Shown here in pieces: positions 27,949 to 36,356 of a stretch of DNA of 64,000 nucleotides; position 1 is the stretch's first letter; each line of letters begins with the position of its first letter. The notes below the pieces were generated by a model. The model did no database searches. It saw only the letters and a program-made list of their open reading frames with translations, and was not told the origin of the DNA. The position numbers and the translations under genes are program-made. The stretch lies in the NCBI GenBank assembly GCA_045430285.1, contig JAILXV010000005.1:124001-188000 (forward strand), in the 5' to 3' direction. Source of the stretch: Agarilytica sp045430285 (GTDB lineage: Bacteria; Pseudomonadota; Gammaproteobacteria; Pseudomonadales; Cellvibrionaceae).

Positions 27949-28803
27949 TTAATACAGCAAGGTGTAGAGTTTTCGCTGGTATTCCGCGGCAATTGGGTCA
28001 CCTTTGCCTAGAACTGCAAGAATATCCATATAGATTTTTTTCGCTTCACCCGATCGATAGTTCAGGTCTTTTTGAATGATCTGATATAGAAGCGTCAACG
28101 CTTCTTGCCGGTATTCATGCTGACTGTATTGAACCGCCAACTGAAAGGCAATCTCATGGTCTGTAGGGGAAGCTGTATATTGCTCCTCCAAGGCTTGAAG
28201 CTCTGGCGCTTTTTGAGCCTCTTGTGCCAGCTCAAGCTCAGCTTTTACCTGCTCATATTCATTATCTTGATCCGCTAGCTTTATTTTCGCCAAAATCTCA
28301 TTCGCTTCTTGGTAACGTTTCAGCTTTGTCAAAACACTGGTATACGAAAGCGCGATATCGGCTTGCGAATGCGACATGTCGTAAGCCTCCCGAAGCAACT
28401 CAAGTGCCTTGCTCCAGTCTTCCTCATCTATGTGCGACTTTGCCTCTTCATGCTGTATATCCCAAGGTTTAGGTAAGCACTTTTCAAGTAATTCTCGAAC
28501 TTCAGGTTCTGATTTAAGGCCACTAAAACCATCAACAGGTTGGCCATCTTTCATTAAAACGACGGTAGGTAAACTGCGAACCCCAAACTGAGAGGCAATC
28601 TGCTGAAACTCGTCCGAGTCTACTTTTGCGAGCAGAAACTGCCCATCGTACTCACCTACAAGCTTTTCCAGAATCGGCATAAGATTCTTACAGGGTTCGC
28701 ACCAGCTAGCCCAAAAATCTACAACGACTAATCGCTTAAACGACTCTTCAATGAGTATGCTCTGGGCATTCTCTAGGGTGATATCAACGATATTTGGATT
28801 CAT
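27949..28803 (-). CDS. cnoX: Thioredoxin-TPR chaperedoxin (CnoX/YbbN-like)
   Basis: A 284-residue cytosolic protein with an N-terminal thioredoxin domain (VVVDFWASWCEPCKNLMP, Cys 35 and Cys 38; cis-Pro in VRSLPTVVLM) and a C-terminal helical half of TPR-like repeats (from about residue 120), the CnoX/YbbN layout. In the known family it protects substrates from overoxidation and hands them to GroEL or DnaK. This protein keeps both active-site Cys, unlike E. coli YbbN, so true thiol redox activity is possible. It is upstream of serC on the same strand with a gap of about 110 nt. Confidence 0.88.
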   Translation of the reverse strand: MNPNIVDITLENAQSILIEESFKRLVVVDFWASWCEPCKNLMPILEKLVGEYDGQFLLAKVDSDEFQQIASQFGVRSLPTVVLMKDGQPVDGFSGLKSEPEVRELLEKCLPKPWDIQHEEAKSHIDEEDWSKALELLREAYDMSHSQADIALSYTSVLTKLKRYQEANEILAKIKLADQDNEYEQVKAELELAQEAQKAPELQALEEQYTASPTDHEIAFQLAVQYSQHEYRQEALTLLYQIIQKDLNYRSGEAKKIYMDILAVLGKGDPIAAEYQRKLYTLLY

Positions 28804-29189
28804 ATATTACGGCTCACATCGTAAGTTTACTGGCCAATATTGGGGCTCGAAGTAAAAAATACAATCAGTAAAGCCTGAGCGGGTTTTTAGATGACGAAAG
28901 TCCCGAACAAAACGACATTTAATGTGCCAGTTTTTTTCCTAAATCGACAATATCGATAGTAAATCCTGTAAAATTCCGACCTCTGGGGACATCGCTCTGC
29001 AACATACTTACGACGGGTAAAGCTAAAATTACCAGATCAGCTTGAGGACAGGCCGATCACCATTCGTTGGTGCAAAGCACACTATCTTATCAATGCCTTG
29101 TCGCGGCCATTCCAATAATGTCGCAACAATCATTGAAAAACACCACTATATTTACATTGACCACATCACTCTAAAATTAGGAGAACCTC
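28804..29189. other. Divergent promoter region, cnoX / phaB
   Basis: About 385 bp between two divergent genes. It should hold both promoters. The only motif I note is GTGC-AAA-GCAC at 29070-29080, listed separately. phaB has a strong ribosome site (AGGAG, 6-nt spacer) directly before its ATG. Confidence 0.5.
29070..29080. promoter_or_regulatory. Putative PhaR-type operator, phaB upstream
   Basis: Inverted repeat GTGC-AAA-GCAC, 110 bp before the phaB start. It fits the TGC-spacer-GCA pattern described for PhaR binding in Paracoccus and recurs before both phasin genes here. Short and therefore tentative. Confidence 0.35.
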
Positions 29190-29912
29190 ATGGGCAGAGT
29201 CGCTCTAGTCACAGGCGGTACCCGTGGTATCGGGGAAGCCATCGCCGTACGCCTAAAAGAAGCAGGATATACCGTCGCCGCTAATTACGCTGGCAATGAT
29301 GAAACCGCTCAAGCATTTAAAGATAAATACGGTATTGAAGTATACAAATTCGACGTTTCAGATTTTGACGCCTGCGCCAAAGCAACTGCGCGCATTGCCG
29401 AAGAACTTGGCCCAATCGAAGTGCTCGTGAATAACGCAGGTATTACACGGGACGGCACGATCCACAAAATGTCTCCGAAGGACTGGCAGTCTGTACTTGA
29501 TACAAACTTAGGCTCCTGCTTCAACTTATGCCGAAATGTCATCGATAGTATGCGTGAACGCGGATTCGGACGTATCGTGAATATTGGTTCAGTAAACGGG
29601 CAAGCAGGACAATACGGACAAGTCAACTACGCAGCAGCAAAATCGGGCATTCACGGCTTCACCAAAGCACTCGCGCAAGAAGGCGCTGGCAAAGGGGTGA
29701 CGGTTAATGCGATCGCCCCAGGCTATATCGCCACCGATATGGTACGTGCCGTACCAGAAAAAGTGCTGGAAAAGATTGTGGCCAAAATTCCTGTCGGAAG
29801 ATTAGGCGACGCGGATGAGATCGCCCGCGGCGTTGAATTCCTAGTCGCAGATAATGCTGGCTTCATTACAGGGTCTACGCTGTCCATTAATGGCGGCCAG
29901 CACATGTACTAG
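29190..29912 (+). CDS. phaB: Acetoacetyl-CoA reductase
   Basis: NADPH-dependent short-chain dehydrogenase that reduces acetoacetyl-CoA to (R)-3-hydroxybutyryl-CoA, the PHB monomer donor. It shows VALVTGGTRGIGEAIA (cofactor loop), NNAGITRDGTIHKM, and the catalytic SVNGQAGQYGQVNYAAAKSGIHGF (Ser, Tyr, Lys). The C-terminal FITGSTLSINGGQHMY is a PhaB hallmark. The length of 240 residues is slightly short of the usual 246. FabG is the main alternative, but the QYGQVNYAAAKSG motif, ending and PHB neighbours favour PhaB. It is transcribed toward the phasin genes and separated from them by a shared terminator. Confidence 0.92.
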   Translation: MGRVALVTGGTRGIGEAIAVRLKEAGYTVAANYAGNDETAQAFKDKYGIEVYKFDVSDFDACAKATARIAEELGPIEVLVNNAGITRDGTIHKMSPKDWQSVLDTNLGSCFNLCRNVIDSMRERGFGRIVNIGSVNGQAGQYGQVNYAAAKSGIHGFTKALAQEGAGKGVTVNAIAPGYIATDMVRAVPEKVLEKIVAKIPVGRLGDADEIARGVEFLVADNAGFITGSTLSINGGQHMY

Positions 29913-29937
29913 ATTCGCTCGCTCCAAATCCCAAGGC

Positions 29938-29968
29938 AAAAAAAAGCCCGCTTATCAGCGGGCTTTTT
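29938..29968. terminator. Bidirectional Rho-independent terminator, phaB / phaP1
   Basis: Perfect 11-bp stem AAAAAGCCCGC / GCGGGCTTTTT with loop TTATCA. A-runs and T-runs on both sides let it terminate phaB on the plus strand and the phasin on the minus strand. The two genes converge here. Confidence 0.93.
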
Positions 29969-29987
29969 CTAAGAGAAACGAAAAAAA

Positions 29988-30419
29988 TTAGTCTTCTGTA
30001 GCTACAGTCTCTGCTTTAGCTTTAGGTGCTGCTTTTTTAGCTGCTGGCTTCTTTTTAGCCGCTGGCTTAGCGGCTACTGGTGCAGGCGCCGCTGCTGCAG
30101 TGTTTACGTCCCAAGCGCCTTGAAGTAGCTCACCAACTTTACCTTGTGCATTACTTAGCAAGTCGTAGCTATCTTGAGCATTAGAAGTAAGCTTGTCACG
30201 CAAGCCTTCCCAGTATGCTGTTTGAGCTTCAACGAAAGAATCCACATCTAGGTTTGGCTTGCTTACGCCTTTTGCGTATTCGATGCTGTCCGCAACAACA
30301 TCTTGAACCAAACCAGTTTGCTTAGTCGTCAACGTCTCAAGCGTTTGTGTGTTCAACTCGATGAGTTCAGTCATCGGCTTAAAAAATGAACCTGCTTGTT
30401 CAAATACTTTATCGTACAT
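29988..30419 (-). CDS. phaP: Phasin with Lys-Ala-rich tail
   Basis: PHB-granule surface protein of 143 residues. The first ~105 residues are an amphipathic phasin domain (MYDKVFEQAGSFFKPMTELIELNTQTLETL...). The tail (AAKPAAKKKPAAKKAAPKAKAE) is a histone-H1-like basic repeat, as in PhaF of Pseudomonas, which tethers granules to DNA. Whether this shorter protein does so is inference. It is the first phasin of the locus, with its own upstream region containing a CACTGC-T-GCAGTG palindrome. Confidence 0.88.
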   Translation of the reverse strand: MYDKVFEQAGSFFKPMTELIELNTQTLETLTTKQTGLVQDVVADSIEYAKGVSKPNLDVDSFVEAQTAYWEGLRDKLTSNAQDSYDLLSNAQGKVGELLQGAWDVNTAAAAPAPVAAKPAAKKKPAAKKAAPKAKAETVATED

Positions 30420-30546
30420 ATTGTTCGCTCCTCTTACCTGTAAATATCAAAAAGTGCCGTATAAATTTCTGTTCCGAGCAATGATAGGGAAATTGGTTGA
30501 GAGAGCGATTTACTTCTGCTCTTGTCCCAGGACTCCCGAAGGCAAT

Positions 30547-30559
30547 CACTGCTGCAGTG
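30547..30559. promoter_or_regulatory. Putative PhaR operator, phaP1 upstream
   Basis: Perfect palindrome CACTGC-T-GCAGTG, 128 bp upstream of the first phasin start. It shares GCTGCANNGCA with the element before the second phasin. The pattern resembles the CTGC-spacer-GCAG motif of Paracoccus PhaR, and a phaR gene lies 700 bp away. Confidence 0.45.
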
Positions 30560-30671
30560 CAATATTCAGTTGCTAGTCTATGCTACTCGAAACGGAAGGT
30601 CAATCCTGCGTACTGCGTCGCAACAATTTTATTCGCTTCTTGTGCGATTGCGAAATATGTGAGCCAAGAAG

Positions 30672-30702
30672 CAAAAAGCCCCGACAGAATCGAGGCTTTT
30701 TG
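30672..30702 (-). terminator. Terminator of second phasin gene
   Basis: On the minus strand CAAAAAGCC-T-CGA, a five-base loop, TCG-G-GGCTTTTTG: a stem with one internal mismatch ending in a T-run, 60 nt past the second phasin stop. Confidence 0.85.
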
Positions 30703-30761
30703 TATGCAAGCAAGCGTTTAGCCTACCTACTATTTACAATCTTATCGTGCGTAATGCGCGA

Positions 30762-31076
30762 TTAAACTGCAGTAGCAGCCTTGAAAAGCTCACCAGCTTT
30801 CTCTTGGTTGCTGCTGATAGTCTCGTAAGCTTCAGTAGAAGCGGCTACCAACTTGTCTTGAACAGACTGTAAGTAAGTCTTTTGAGTTTGGTATACGCCA
30901 GAGAAGTCTTTCTGTCCGCTTAACTCTTTAACGAAAGCTACGTTGTCGTTAGCAAGCTCAGTTAAAAAAGTCTTTTGCTTTTCAGCAGCTTCTTCGAATG
31001 CTTTAGTAGTAAGAGCTACTAATTCGTTAGCTGGTTTAAATGCGTTTTGTGATTGCTCAAGAATTTTATCAAACAT
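30762..31076 (-). CDS. phaP: Second phasin
   Basis: A 104-residue phasin (MFDKILEQSQNAFKPANELVALTTKAFEEAAEKQKTFL...), the minimal phasin domain without a basic tail. ATG 31076 is chosen because GAGGA lies about 8 nt upstream; a longer frame adds 12 residues with no homology to phasins. The two phasins share the FDK/YDK...AFKP / SFFKP opening and probably arose by duplication. It lies just downstream of phaR with two TGC-type elements in the gap. Confidence 0.87.
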   Translation of the reverse strand: MFDKILEQSQNAFKPANELVALTTKAFEEAAEKQKTFLTELANDNVAFVKELSGQKDFSGVYQTQKTYLQSVQDKLVAASTEAYETISSNQEKAGELFKAATAV

Positions 31077-31098
31077 TGTATTGTCCTCAGTAGTTGGG

Positions 31099-31112
31099 TT
31101 GCTGCATTGCAA
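31099..31112. promoter_or_regulatory. Putative PhaR operator, proximal to phaP2
   Basis: TTGC-TGCATT-GCAA, 23 bp before the second phasin start. It shares GCTGCA-NN-GCA with the phaP1 palindrome. Confidence 0.4.
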
Positions 31113-31158
31113 AATTCAAGCGTAGTTTACGTAGCTGAGGGGGTAGCGTCAAGGGGTT

Positions 31159-31167
31159 TTGCTGCAA
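31159..31167. promoter_or_regulatory. Putative PhaR operator, distal to phaP2
   Basis: TTGC-T-GCAA palindrome followed by CGCA, giving the same GCTGCA-NN-GCA core, 83 bp before the second phasin start. The 60-bp distance from the proximal copy is close to a whole number of helical turns. Confidence 0.4.
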
Positions 31168-31212
31168 CGCACAAACCAATGCAATATTTATTTGTTATAA
31201 CTAAAGAGGGTT

Positions 31213-31677
31213 TTATTCCTGTTCTGGCTTACTGTCGTCTGCTTTCTTTTCTTCTTCTTTTGATCCCGAAAAGCTGCTCCAAACGGACATATTCTTTTCC
31301 ATCATCTGATTGAACACGTTCATAGGCGAAGCGTCCATCATGTCCTTCATGACGCCCTGTACCGCTTCATGACGATCAAGAAAGGTGGATAGGCTTTGCT
31401 CAATATATTGGCGCAGAAAGCCCTGCATGTCGCTGCCATAAAAGCGAATAAGCTGTTTCAGCACGGATTGCGTCAATAGCGACTGAGAATCGTTGTTTTC
31501 TTGCTCGCTAATAATCTGCAAGAGAATACTTTTTGTGAGGTCATCTTCTGTTTTGGAGTCGATGACTTTGAACTCGGCATTGAGCATGACGAGATCACGG
31601 ATAGTTTCCAGGTTTATGTATTGACTCTTAGACGTGTCATAAAGCCTGCGATTGGGGTATTTTTTGATCGTTATCAC
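31213..31677 (-). CDS. phaR: PHA synthesis repressor PhaR
   Basis: A 154-residue regulator that in known systems binds both PHB and DNA and represses phasin genes until polymer appears. The N-terminal DNA-binding domain (ITIKKYPNRRLYDTSKSQYINLETIRDLV) is nearly diagnostic. The ILLQIISEQENN and FYGSDMQGFLRQYIEQSL segments are also typical. The start is a GTG. It has an acidic C-terminus. It lies between phaC and the second phasin, all on the minus strand. Confidence 0.95.
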   Translation of the reverse strand: MITIKKYPNRRLYDTSKSQYINLETIRDLVMLNAEFKVIDSKTEDDLTKSILLQIISEQENNDSQSLLTQSVLKQLIRFYGSDMQGFLRQYIEQSLSTFLDRHEAVQGVMKDMMDASPMNVFNQMMEKNMSVWSSFSGSKEEEKKADDSKPEQE

Positions 31678-31848
31678 GTATTTTTCTCATTTTTCTTAAC
31701 TAAGGACCCCATCCATCGGTACAGCTGCACCCGAATGGTTTGATTTTTACTCCGACGAGTATAACCACTTCGTTGAGATTTTAGAAAAATATGCCCGTTT
31801 TTTTCGATAAACCCGCAATATCGCCGAAATTTCGATGATCAAACCGAT

Positions 31849-33639
31849 CTAAACGCCATCCAGGCGCTTCTTCACATAGCTACCAGGCGCATCTTCAAGG
31901 ACCGGATACTTCTTTTTAGCCCCGACTTTTTTAGCTTTAACCATAGTTCCGGACTTCTCTGATAGCCATACATGCCAGTCGTTCCACCACGAACCGTCAT
32001 GTTGATCTGCACTCGTTAACCATTCGGCGGCGTTTTCAGTTTTATCGTCGTTCGTCCAATGGCCGTATTTGCCGCGGCTGGCAGGGTTAATAACCCCAGC
32101 AACATGGCCAGACTCGGTAAGAACGAAGCGTACATCGCCACCCAAGGATTTAGAGCTTTGATAGGCCGCCTGCCAAAGCACGATATGATCCGCCTGCGCT
32201 GCCAAGGCATAACAGGGTATCGTAATGTCTTTTAGATCGATAGGTGTGTCATTAATCGTAACACCACCCTTTTCAATCAAGCGATTCTCCATGTACATGT
32301 TATTCAGGTAAAACAGGAAGGCTTGCGCGGGAAGGTTGGTCGAATCGCTGTTCCAATACAAGATATCAAAAGGCATGGGGTCTTTGCCTTTTAGGTAGTT
32401 TTCGATAAAGAAAGACCAAAATAGGTTGTTTTCACGCAACAGGCTGAAGCCCAAGCCAAGAATACGGCCATCCAAATACCCATTGTTATTGACCGACTGT
32501 TCGACCATTGGAATCATTTGTTTGGTTAGATAGGTTCCCACTTCTCCTGGCTCAGAAAAGTCGAATAACGTAGTGAAAAAGGTCAATGAATTGAGACGCG
32601 TATCATTTAGCGTCGCCAAATAGGCCTGAGTAATCCCCAGCACGGTGCCACCCACACAGTAACCCACTGCATTGATCTTCTTTTGTGCGGTAATTTCTTC
32701 CACTACATCTAGGGCAGTAATAGCCCCCTTGTTGATGTAATCATCAAATGGGAAGTCCTTAAAAGATTCATCCGGATTGATCCATGAAATCATAAACACG
32801 GTATAACCCTGCTCTACCAACCACGCCACCATGGATTTCTTCTTATCAAGATCCATAATGTAGAACTTATTGATGAACGGCGGGATAATCAATAAGGGAG
32901 TTTTGTACACTTGCTCGGTCGTAGGGGTGTATTGAATCAACTGAATCAGTTCGTTCTGAAAAACGACTTTACCAGGGGTGTGCGCTAAGTCCTTACCCAG
33001 CTCAAAGGCATCACAATTCACTTGGTTAATTCGAAAAGCTTCACTGGGACTGCTATCTAAATCTCGCATGAAGTTATCGACACCCTTGGCAAGATTTTCA
33101 CCTTGGGTACTCAATATTTCACGACAAACTTCTGGATTGGTCAGCACATAATTACTCGGTGAGACCGAGTTAATAAATTGCCGCGTGTAAAACCGGACCT
33201 GCTCTTCCACCCCTTTGTCTTCAAACTCCATCGCACCGACAAGCTGATTCATATATTCCGCATTTAACAGATACGCTTGCTTGATGTAGTTAAACGCTGG
33301 GTTTCCCACCCAATCCTCGTCAGAAAAGCGCTTATCCCCCCTGCTCTCCTGGATGACCGGCTCAAAGTCCTCACCCATAAATACTTTAGAGGCGTTCTGC
33401 CATAGCATTTTTTGCTTTTCAAGAAACGCGATTTGCTGCGTCACAAATTTTTGGGGGTCGACTTTTACAGTGGTTGCCAGCTCATGAAGGCTCAAGTCTG
33501 GCATATTGAGGCCTTTTCCTTGCTCCTCACCATGCTGACTATTCATCATCCGCCTGGTGACCTGGGCGATCATATCGTTAAAAACACCGCTGTATTTATC
33601 TACGTAATCTAATATCTTGTGCTTTTCTTCTGAGTTCAT
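31849..33639 (-). CDS. phaC: PHB synthase, class I
   Basis: Polymerises (R)-3-hydroxybutyryl-CoA. The 596-residue length and single-subunit layout fit class I. The lipase-like box GYCVGG holds the catalytic Cys at residue 328. The Asp (AAQADHIVLW) and His (TESGHVAGVINP) of the triad are visible, as is the SWINPDES segment. The N-terminal ~200 residues are the variable dimerisation region. No phaE is nearby, which supports class I. It is 42 nt downstream of a small unknown ORF and probably in an operon with bdhA. Confidence 0.96.
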   Translation of the reverse strand: MNSEEKHKILDYVDKYSGVFNDMIAQVTRRMMNSQHGEEQGKGLNMPDLSLHELATTVKVDPQKFVTQQIAFLEKQKMLWQNASKVFMGEDFEPVIQESRGDKRFSDEDWVGNPAFNYIKQAYLLNAEYMNQLVGAMEFEDKGVEEQVRFYTRQFINSVSPSNYVLTNPEVCREILSTQGENLAKGVDNFMRDLDSSPSEAFRINQVNCDAFELGKDLAHTPGKVVFQNELIQLIQYTPTTEQVYKTPLLIIPPFINKFYIMDLDKKKSMVAWLVEQGYTVFMISWINPDESFKDFPFDDYINKGAITALDVVEEITAQKKINAVGYCVGGTVLGITQAYLATLNDTRLNSLTFFTTLFDFSEPGEVGTYLTKQMIPMVEQSVNNNGYLDGRILGLGFSLLRENNLFWSFFIENYLKGKDPMPFDILYWNSDSTNLPAQAFLFYLNNMYMENRLIEKGGVTINDTPIDLKDITIPCYALAAQADHIVLWQAAYQSSKSLGGDVRFVLTESGHVAGVINPASRGKYGHWTNDDKTENAAEWLTSADQHDGSWWNDWHVWLSEKSGTMVKAKKVGAKKKYPVLEDAPGSYVKKRLDGV

Positions 33640-33681
33640 GTAAAACCACTGAAACTTATGAGGGGAACGGGGATAAGGAAA

Positions 33682-33915
33682 CTATTTCTTGGGAGGAACA
33701 ACGCTACTCATTGCATTTTGGTACTGCTCAAACATCGAGGTACTTTTTTCTGCCATGGACTGCCAAAAAGTCATCATATCAGCACTGGGCGGCTTAGCAT
33801 GTGACATCTGGCGCATAAAAAGCTCTACAAGAGAGCGTTGTAAAACATCCATGTTGCCTTCAAAAAGCTCTTTCACTTCTTCAGGCGTAATATCCAATTC
33901 AATATTAAATTTCAT
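33682..33915 (-). CDS. Small conserved-looking protein between bdhA and phaC
   Basis: A 77-residue soluble protein opening MKFNIELDITPEEVKELFEGN, with a Met-rich amphipathic helical C-terminus (QYQNAMSSVVPPKK). The N-terminal strand plus TPEE pattern resembles a small uncharacterised family that I recall as DUF6489, which I cannot verify here. Its tight spacing between bdhA (37 nt) and phaC (42 nt) suggests a role tied to the granule or synthase, for instance as a synthase partner; this is inference. AGGGT precedes the ATG. Confidence 0.75.
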   Translation of the reverse strand: MKFNIELDITPEEVKELFEGNMDVLQRSLVELFMRQMSHAKPPSADMMTFWQSMAEKSTSMFEQYQNAMSSVVPPKK

Positions 33916-33952
33916 AAGGTGACCCTGCTGACGATTAATCGATCAGCATAGT

Positions 33953-34711
33953 CTACCGCGCAACCCAGCCGCCATCCAGAACCATTGTTTGCGCTGTAAT
34001 GTTGCGAGCCGCAGGAGACATAAGGAAAAGTGCAGTATCAGCAAGCTCTTCGAGGGAGATAAACGCTTTCTTAGGCATAGGGGCCAGCATAATATTGTTG
34101 ACGACTTCCTCTTCCGAGATACCGTGCTCTTCAGCGGTAGCCGCTATCTGCTTCTCCACTAATGGCGTCTTAACATAAGAAGGACAAATGGTGTTGATTG
34201 TAATGTCGTGCTCACCGGTTTCTAAGGCAATTACTTTAGAGAAGCCGATTAAGCCGTGCTTGGCAGCAACATATGCACTTTTATATGGTGATGCGATCAA
34301 ACCATGAATCGACCCAATATTGATGATGCGACCGTAATTTCTTTCTTTCATCCCAGGCATTACTGCGCGGGTTAACATCGCTGGGCCGACAAGTAAGATG
34401 TTAGTCAGCAAAGCCCAACGGTCAGCTGGGAACTCTTCAATCTTAGCGACGTGTTGAATGCCTGCATTGTTCACAAGAATGTCGATATTAGGATAGTCCT
34501 TTCCTACGTTTTCGATCGCTTCAGCGCTGCTAACATCCAATTGGTATGGCTCAGCTTTATAACCCTCAGAAGTTAACTGGTCGCAAACTTCTTGCGCTCC
34601 GGCGATATTAAGATCACTGACGATGACGGTGTGACCTTCTTTTGCAAATTTTTCAGCGATGGATTGACCTATACCACTTGCGGCACCGGTCACAAATACA
34701 GTCTTGCTCAT
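33953..34711 (-). CDS. bdhA: D-3-hydroxybutyrate dehydrogenase
   Basis: NAD-dependent short-chain dehydrogenase that interconverts (R)-3-hydroxybutyrate and acetoacetate. It shows VFVTGAASGIGQSIA, NNAGIQHVAKIEEFP (with the Gln typical of BDH), INIGSIHGLIASPYKSAYVAAKHG (Ser, Tyr, Lys), and a C-terminal TAQTMVLDGGWVAR close to known BDH endings. ATG 34711 has GAGG 5 nt upstream and yields 252 residues; the longer in-frame extension has no homology. It heads the bdhA-ORF-phaC series and links the polymer store to the CoA-transferase encoded upstream. Confidence 0.93.
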   Translation of the reverse strand: MSKTVFVTGAASGIGQSIAEKFAKEGHTVIVSDLNIAGAQEVCDQLTSEGYKAEPYQLDVSSAEAIENVGKDYPNIDILVNNAGIQHVAKIEEFPADRWALLTNILLVGPAMLTRAVMPGMKERNYGRIINIGSIHGLIASPYKSAYVAAKHGLIGFSKVIALETGEHDITINTICPSYVKTPLVEKQIAATAEEHGISEEEVVNNIMLAPMPKKAFISLEELADTALFLMSPAARNITAQTMVLDGGWVAR

Positions 34712-34930
34712 TTTAGCCTCTTTATATTTGTTGATATGGTTACACCCAAAGGCGGGTGAATACTTTGTTATCTTAGACGAGTTTGGTATCCATATTAGCC
34801 TCCCTGGCCTCCAATAGATCCAAATCAAAAGGGATTTGAAAGATCTCGTCTAAAACACCGAACTCATCGCTTGTTGAATCCCTTATTCTACACGGATGCG
34901 ATGATGTAAGGGTGGAGATATGTGCCGAAC

Positions 34931-34963
34931 AAAAAAAGGAAGTCAGATGAGACTTCCTTTTTT
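34931..34963 (-). terminator. Terminator of scoA-scoB
   Basis: Stem AAAAAAAGGAAGTC / GACTTCCTTTTTT with a six-base loop, 21 nt past the scoB stop on the minus strand. It separates the CoA-transferase operon from bdhA, which must have its own promoter in the next 220 bp. Confidence 0.92.
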
Positions 34964-34983
34964 AACGCTTGCACGAGGACCAA

Positions 34984-35640
34984 TCAGAATTCCATTTCCG
35001 GAACATTGTCTGGCACAACCATTTCGCCACCGGTCTTTTTAACGATCTCATCGACCGACACACCAGGCGCGCGTTCTCTTAACCAGAATTTACCTTCGGC
35101 AATTTCAACGTAAGCTAAATCCGTCACAACCTTCTTAATACAGCCAGCACCTGTAAGCGGCAAAGTACAATTTTGCAGCAGCTTAGAGTTACCGTGCTTA
35201 TCTGCATGAGTCATAGTGACAACAATATTGTCTGCGCCGGCAACTAGGTCCATCGCCCCCCCCATGCCCTTAATTAGTTTTCCAGGGATCATCCAAGAGG
35301 CAATATTGCCTTGCACATCCACTTCGAAAGCACCAAGAACAGTTAAATCAACGTGACCACCACGAATCATTGCAAATGATTCAGCAGAAGAGAAAATACT
35401 CGCTCCTGTTGTGGTAGTGACGGTTTGCTTACCTGCATTAATAAGGTCAGCATCAACATTTTCGTCAGTAGGGAAAGGGCCCATACCTAACAAACCATTT
35501 TCAGACTGAAGCATAACGTTCATGCCTTCAGGAACGTAGTTCGCGACAAGCGTCGGGATTCCGATTCCTAGGTTTACGTAGTAGCCATCTTGAAGCTCAC
35601 GTGCAACACGCATGGCCAATTGTTCGCGGGATAATGACAT
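34984..35640 (-). CDS. scoB: 3-oxoacid CoA-transferase, subunit B
   Basis: Beta subunit of a succinyl-CoA:3-ketoacid or acetate:acetoacetate CoA-transferase that activates acetoacetate to acetoacetyl-CoA. It has YVNLGIGIPTLVANYVPEG, the catalytic-Glu motif SENGLLGMGPFP, and GAFEVDVQGNIASWMIPGK. GGAGG lies 8 nt before the ATG. It starts 14 nt after scoA. The 218-residue length is usual. The CoA donor (succinyl-CoA or acetyl-CoA) cannot be told from sequence. Confidence 0.94.
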   Translation of the reverse strand: MSLSREQLAMRVARELQDGYYVNLGIGIPTLVANYVPEGMNVMLQSENGLLGMGPFPTDENVDADLINAGKQTVTTTTGASIFSSAESFAMIRGGHVDLTVLGAFEVDVQGNIASWMIPGKLIKGMGGAMDLVAGADNIVVTMTHADKHGNSKLLQNCTLPLTGAGCIKKVVTDLAYVEIAEGKFWLRERAPGVSVDEIVKKTGGEMVVPDNVPEMEF

Positions 35641-35654
35641 ATTCAGTTCCTCCC

Positions 35655-36356
35655 CTAGGCTTTACGCACAGTGCGTTGTTCAATTCGTTTTTCGAAAGTA
35701 CCTTTGATCAGTCGATCAACATAGATACCAGGCGTATGGATTTGCGTTGGGTCTAACTCACCAGGCTCGACAATCTCTTCAACTTCGACGACGGTAATCT
35801 TGCCTGCAGTAGCTGCCATTGGGTTAAAGTTCTGAGCGGTATGACGATACACAACGTTACCGTAGCGGTCAGCTTTCCAGCCTTTTACGATGGCGAAATC
35901 ACCCTTGATGGATTCTTCCAAAATGTATTGTCGGCCATTGTATTCACGGGTTTCTTTACCATCACCAATAGGTGTGCCGTAGCCTGTTGCGGTAAAGAAA
36001 GAAGGGATCCCTGCACCTGCTGCTCGCATCTTTTCAGCCAAAGTACCCTGAGGGGTAAGCTCGACTTCAAGCTCGCCAGAAAGGAGCTGTTCTTCAAAAA
36101 GCTTGTTTTCGCCGACGTAGGAGGCCACCATTTTTTTGATTTGTCGGTCTTCCAGCAATATGCCGAGACCAAAGCCATCTACCCCTGCGTTGTTCGATAC
36201 AACAGTCAGGTCGGTTGTGCCCTTCTTTTTGATTTCTTTAATGAGATTCTCTGGTATACCGCACAAACCAAAGCCACCAGCGATGATGGTCATACCATCT
36301 TCGAGACCAGCCATTGCATCGGCATAGTTATCTACGACTTTGTCGAAACCCGACAT
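35655..36356 (-). CDS. scoA: 3-oxoacid CoA-transferase, subunit A
   Basis: Alpha subunit partner of the preceding gene. It shows GMTIIAGGFGLCGIPENLIKEI (CoA-binding loop), LTVVSNNAGVDGFGLGILL, and FFTATGYGTPIGDGKETREYNGRQYILE. The 233-residue length is usual. GGAGG lies upstream of the ATG. It is divergent from a LysR gene across 197 bp that contains an AT-rich palindrome, so that regulator is the likely controller. Confidence 0.94.
   Translation of the reverse strand: MSGFDKVVDNYADAMAGLEDGMTIIAGGFGLCGIPENLIKEIKKKGTTDLTVVSNNAGVDGFGLGILLEDRQIKKMVASYVGENKLFEEQLLSGELEVELTPQGTLAEKMRAAGAGIPSFFTATGYGTPIGDGKETREYNGRQYILEESIKGDFAIVKGWKADRYGNVVYRHTAQNFNPMAATAGKITVVEVEEIVEPGELDPTQIHTPGIYVDRLIKGTFEKRIEQRTVRKA

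Larger units (their letters stand above)
30420..30761. other. Gap between the two phasin genes
   Basis: About 340 bp. It contains, from the low end, the phaP1 promoter region, the palindrome at 30547-30559, and the terminator of the second phasin at 30672-30702. No credible ORF was seen. Confidence 0.6.

Noticed and set aside
29190..29912. Alternative reading of phaB as fabG
   Set aside because: The QYGQVNYAAAKSG active-site region, the terminal INGGQHMY and the PHB gene context favour acetoacetyl-CoA reductase.
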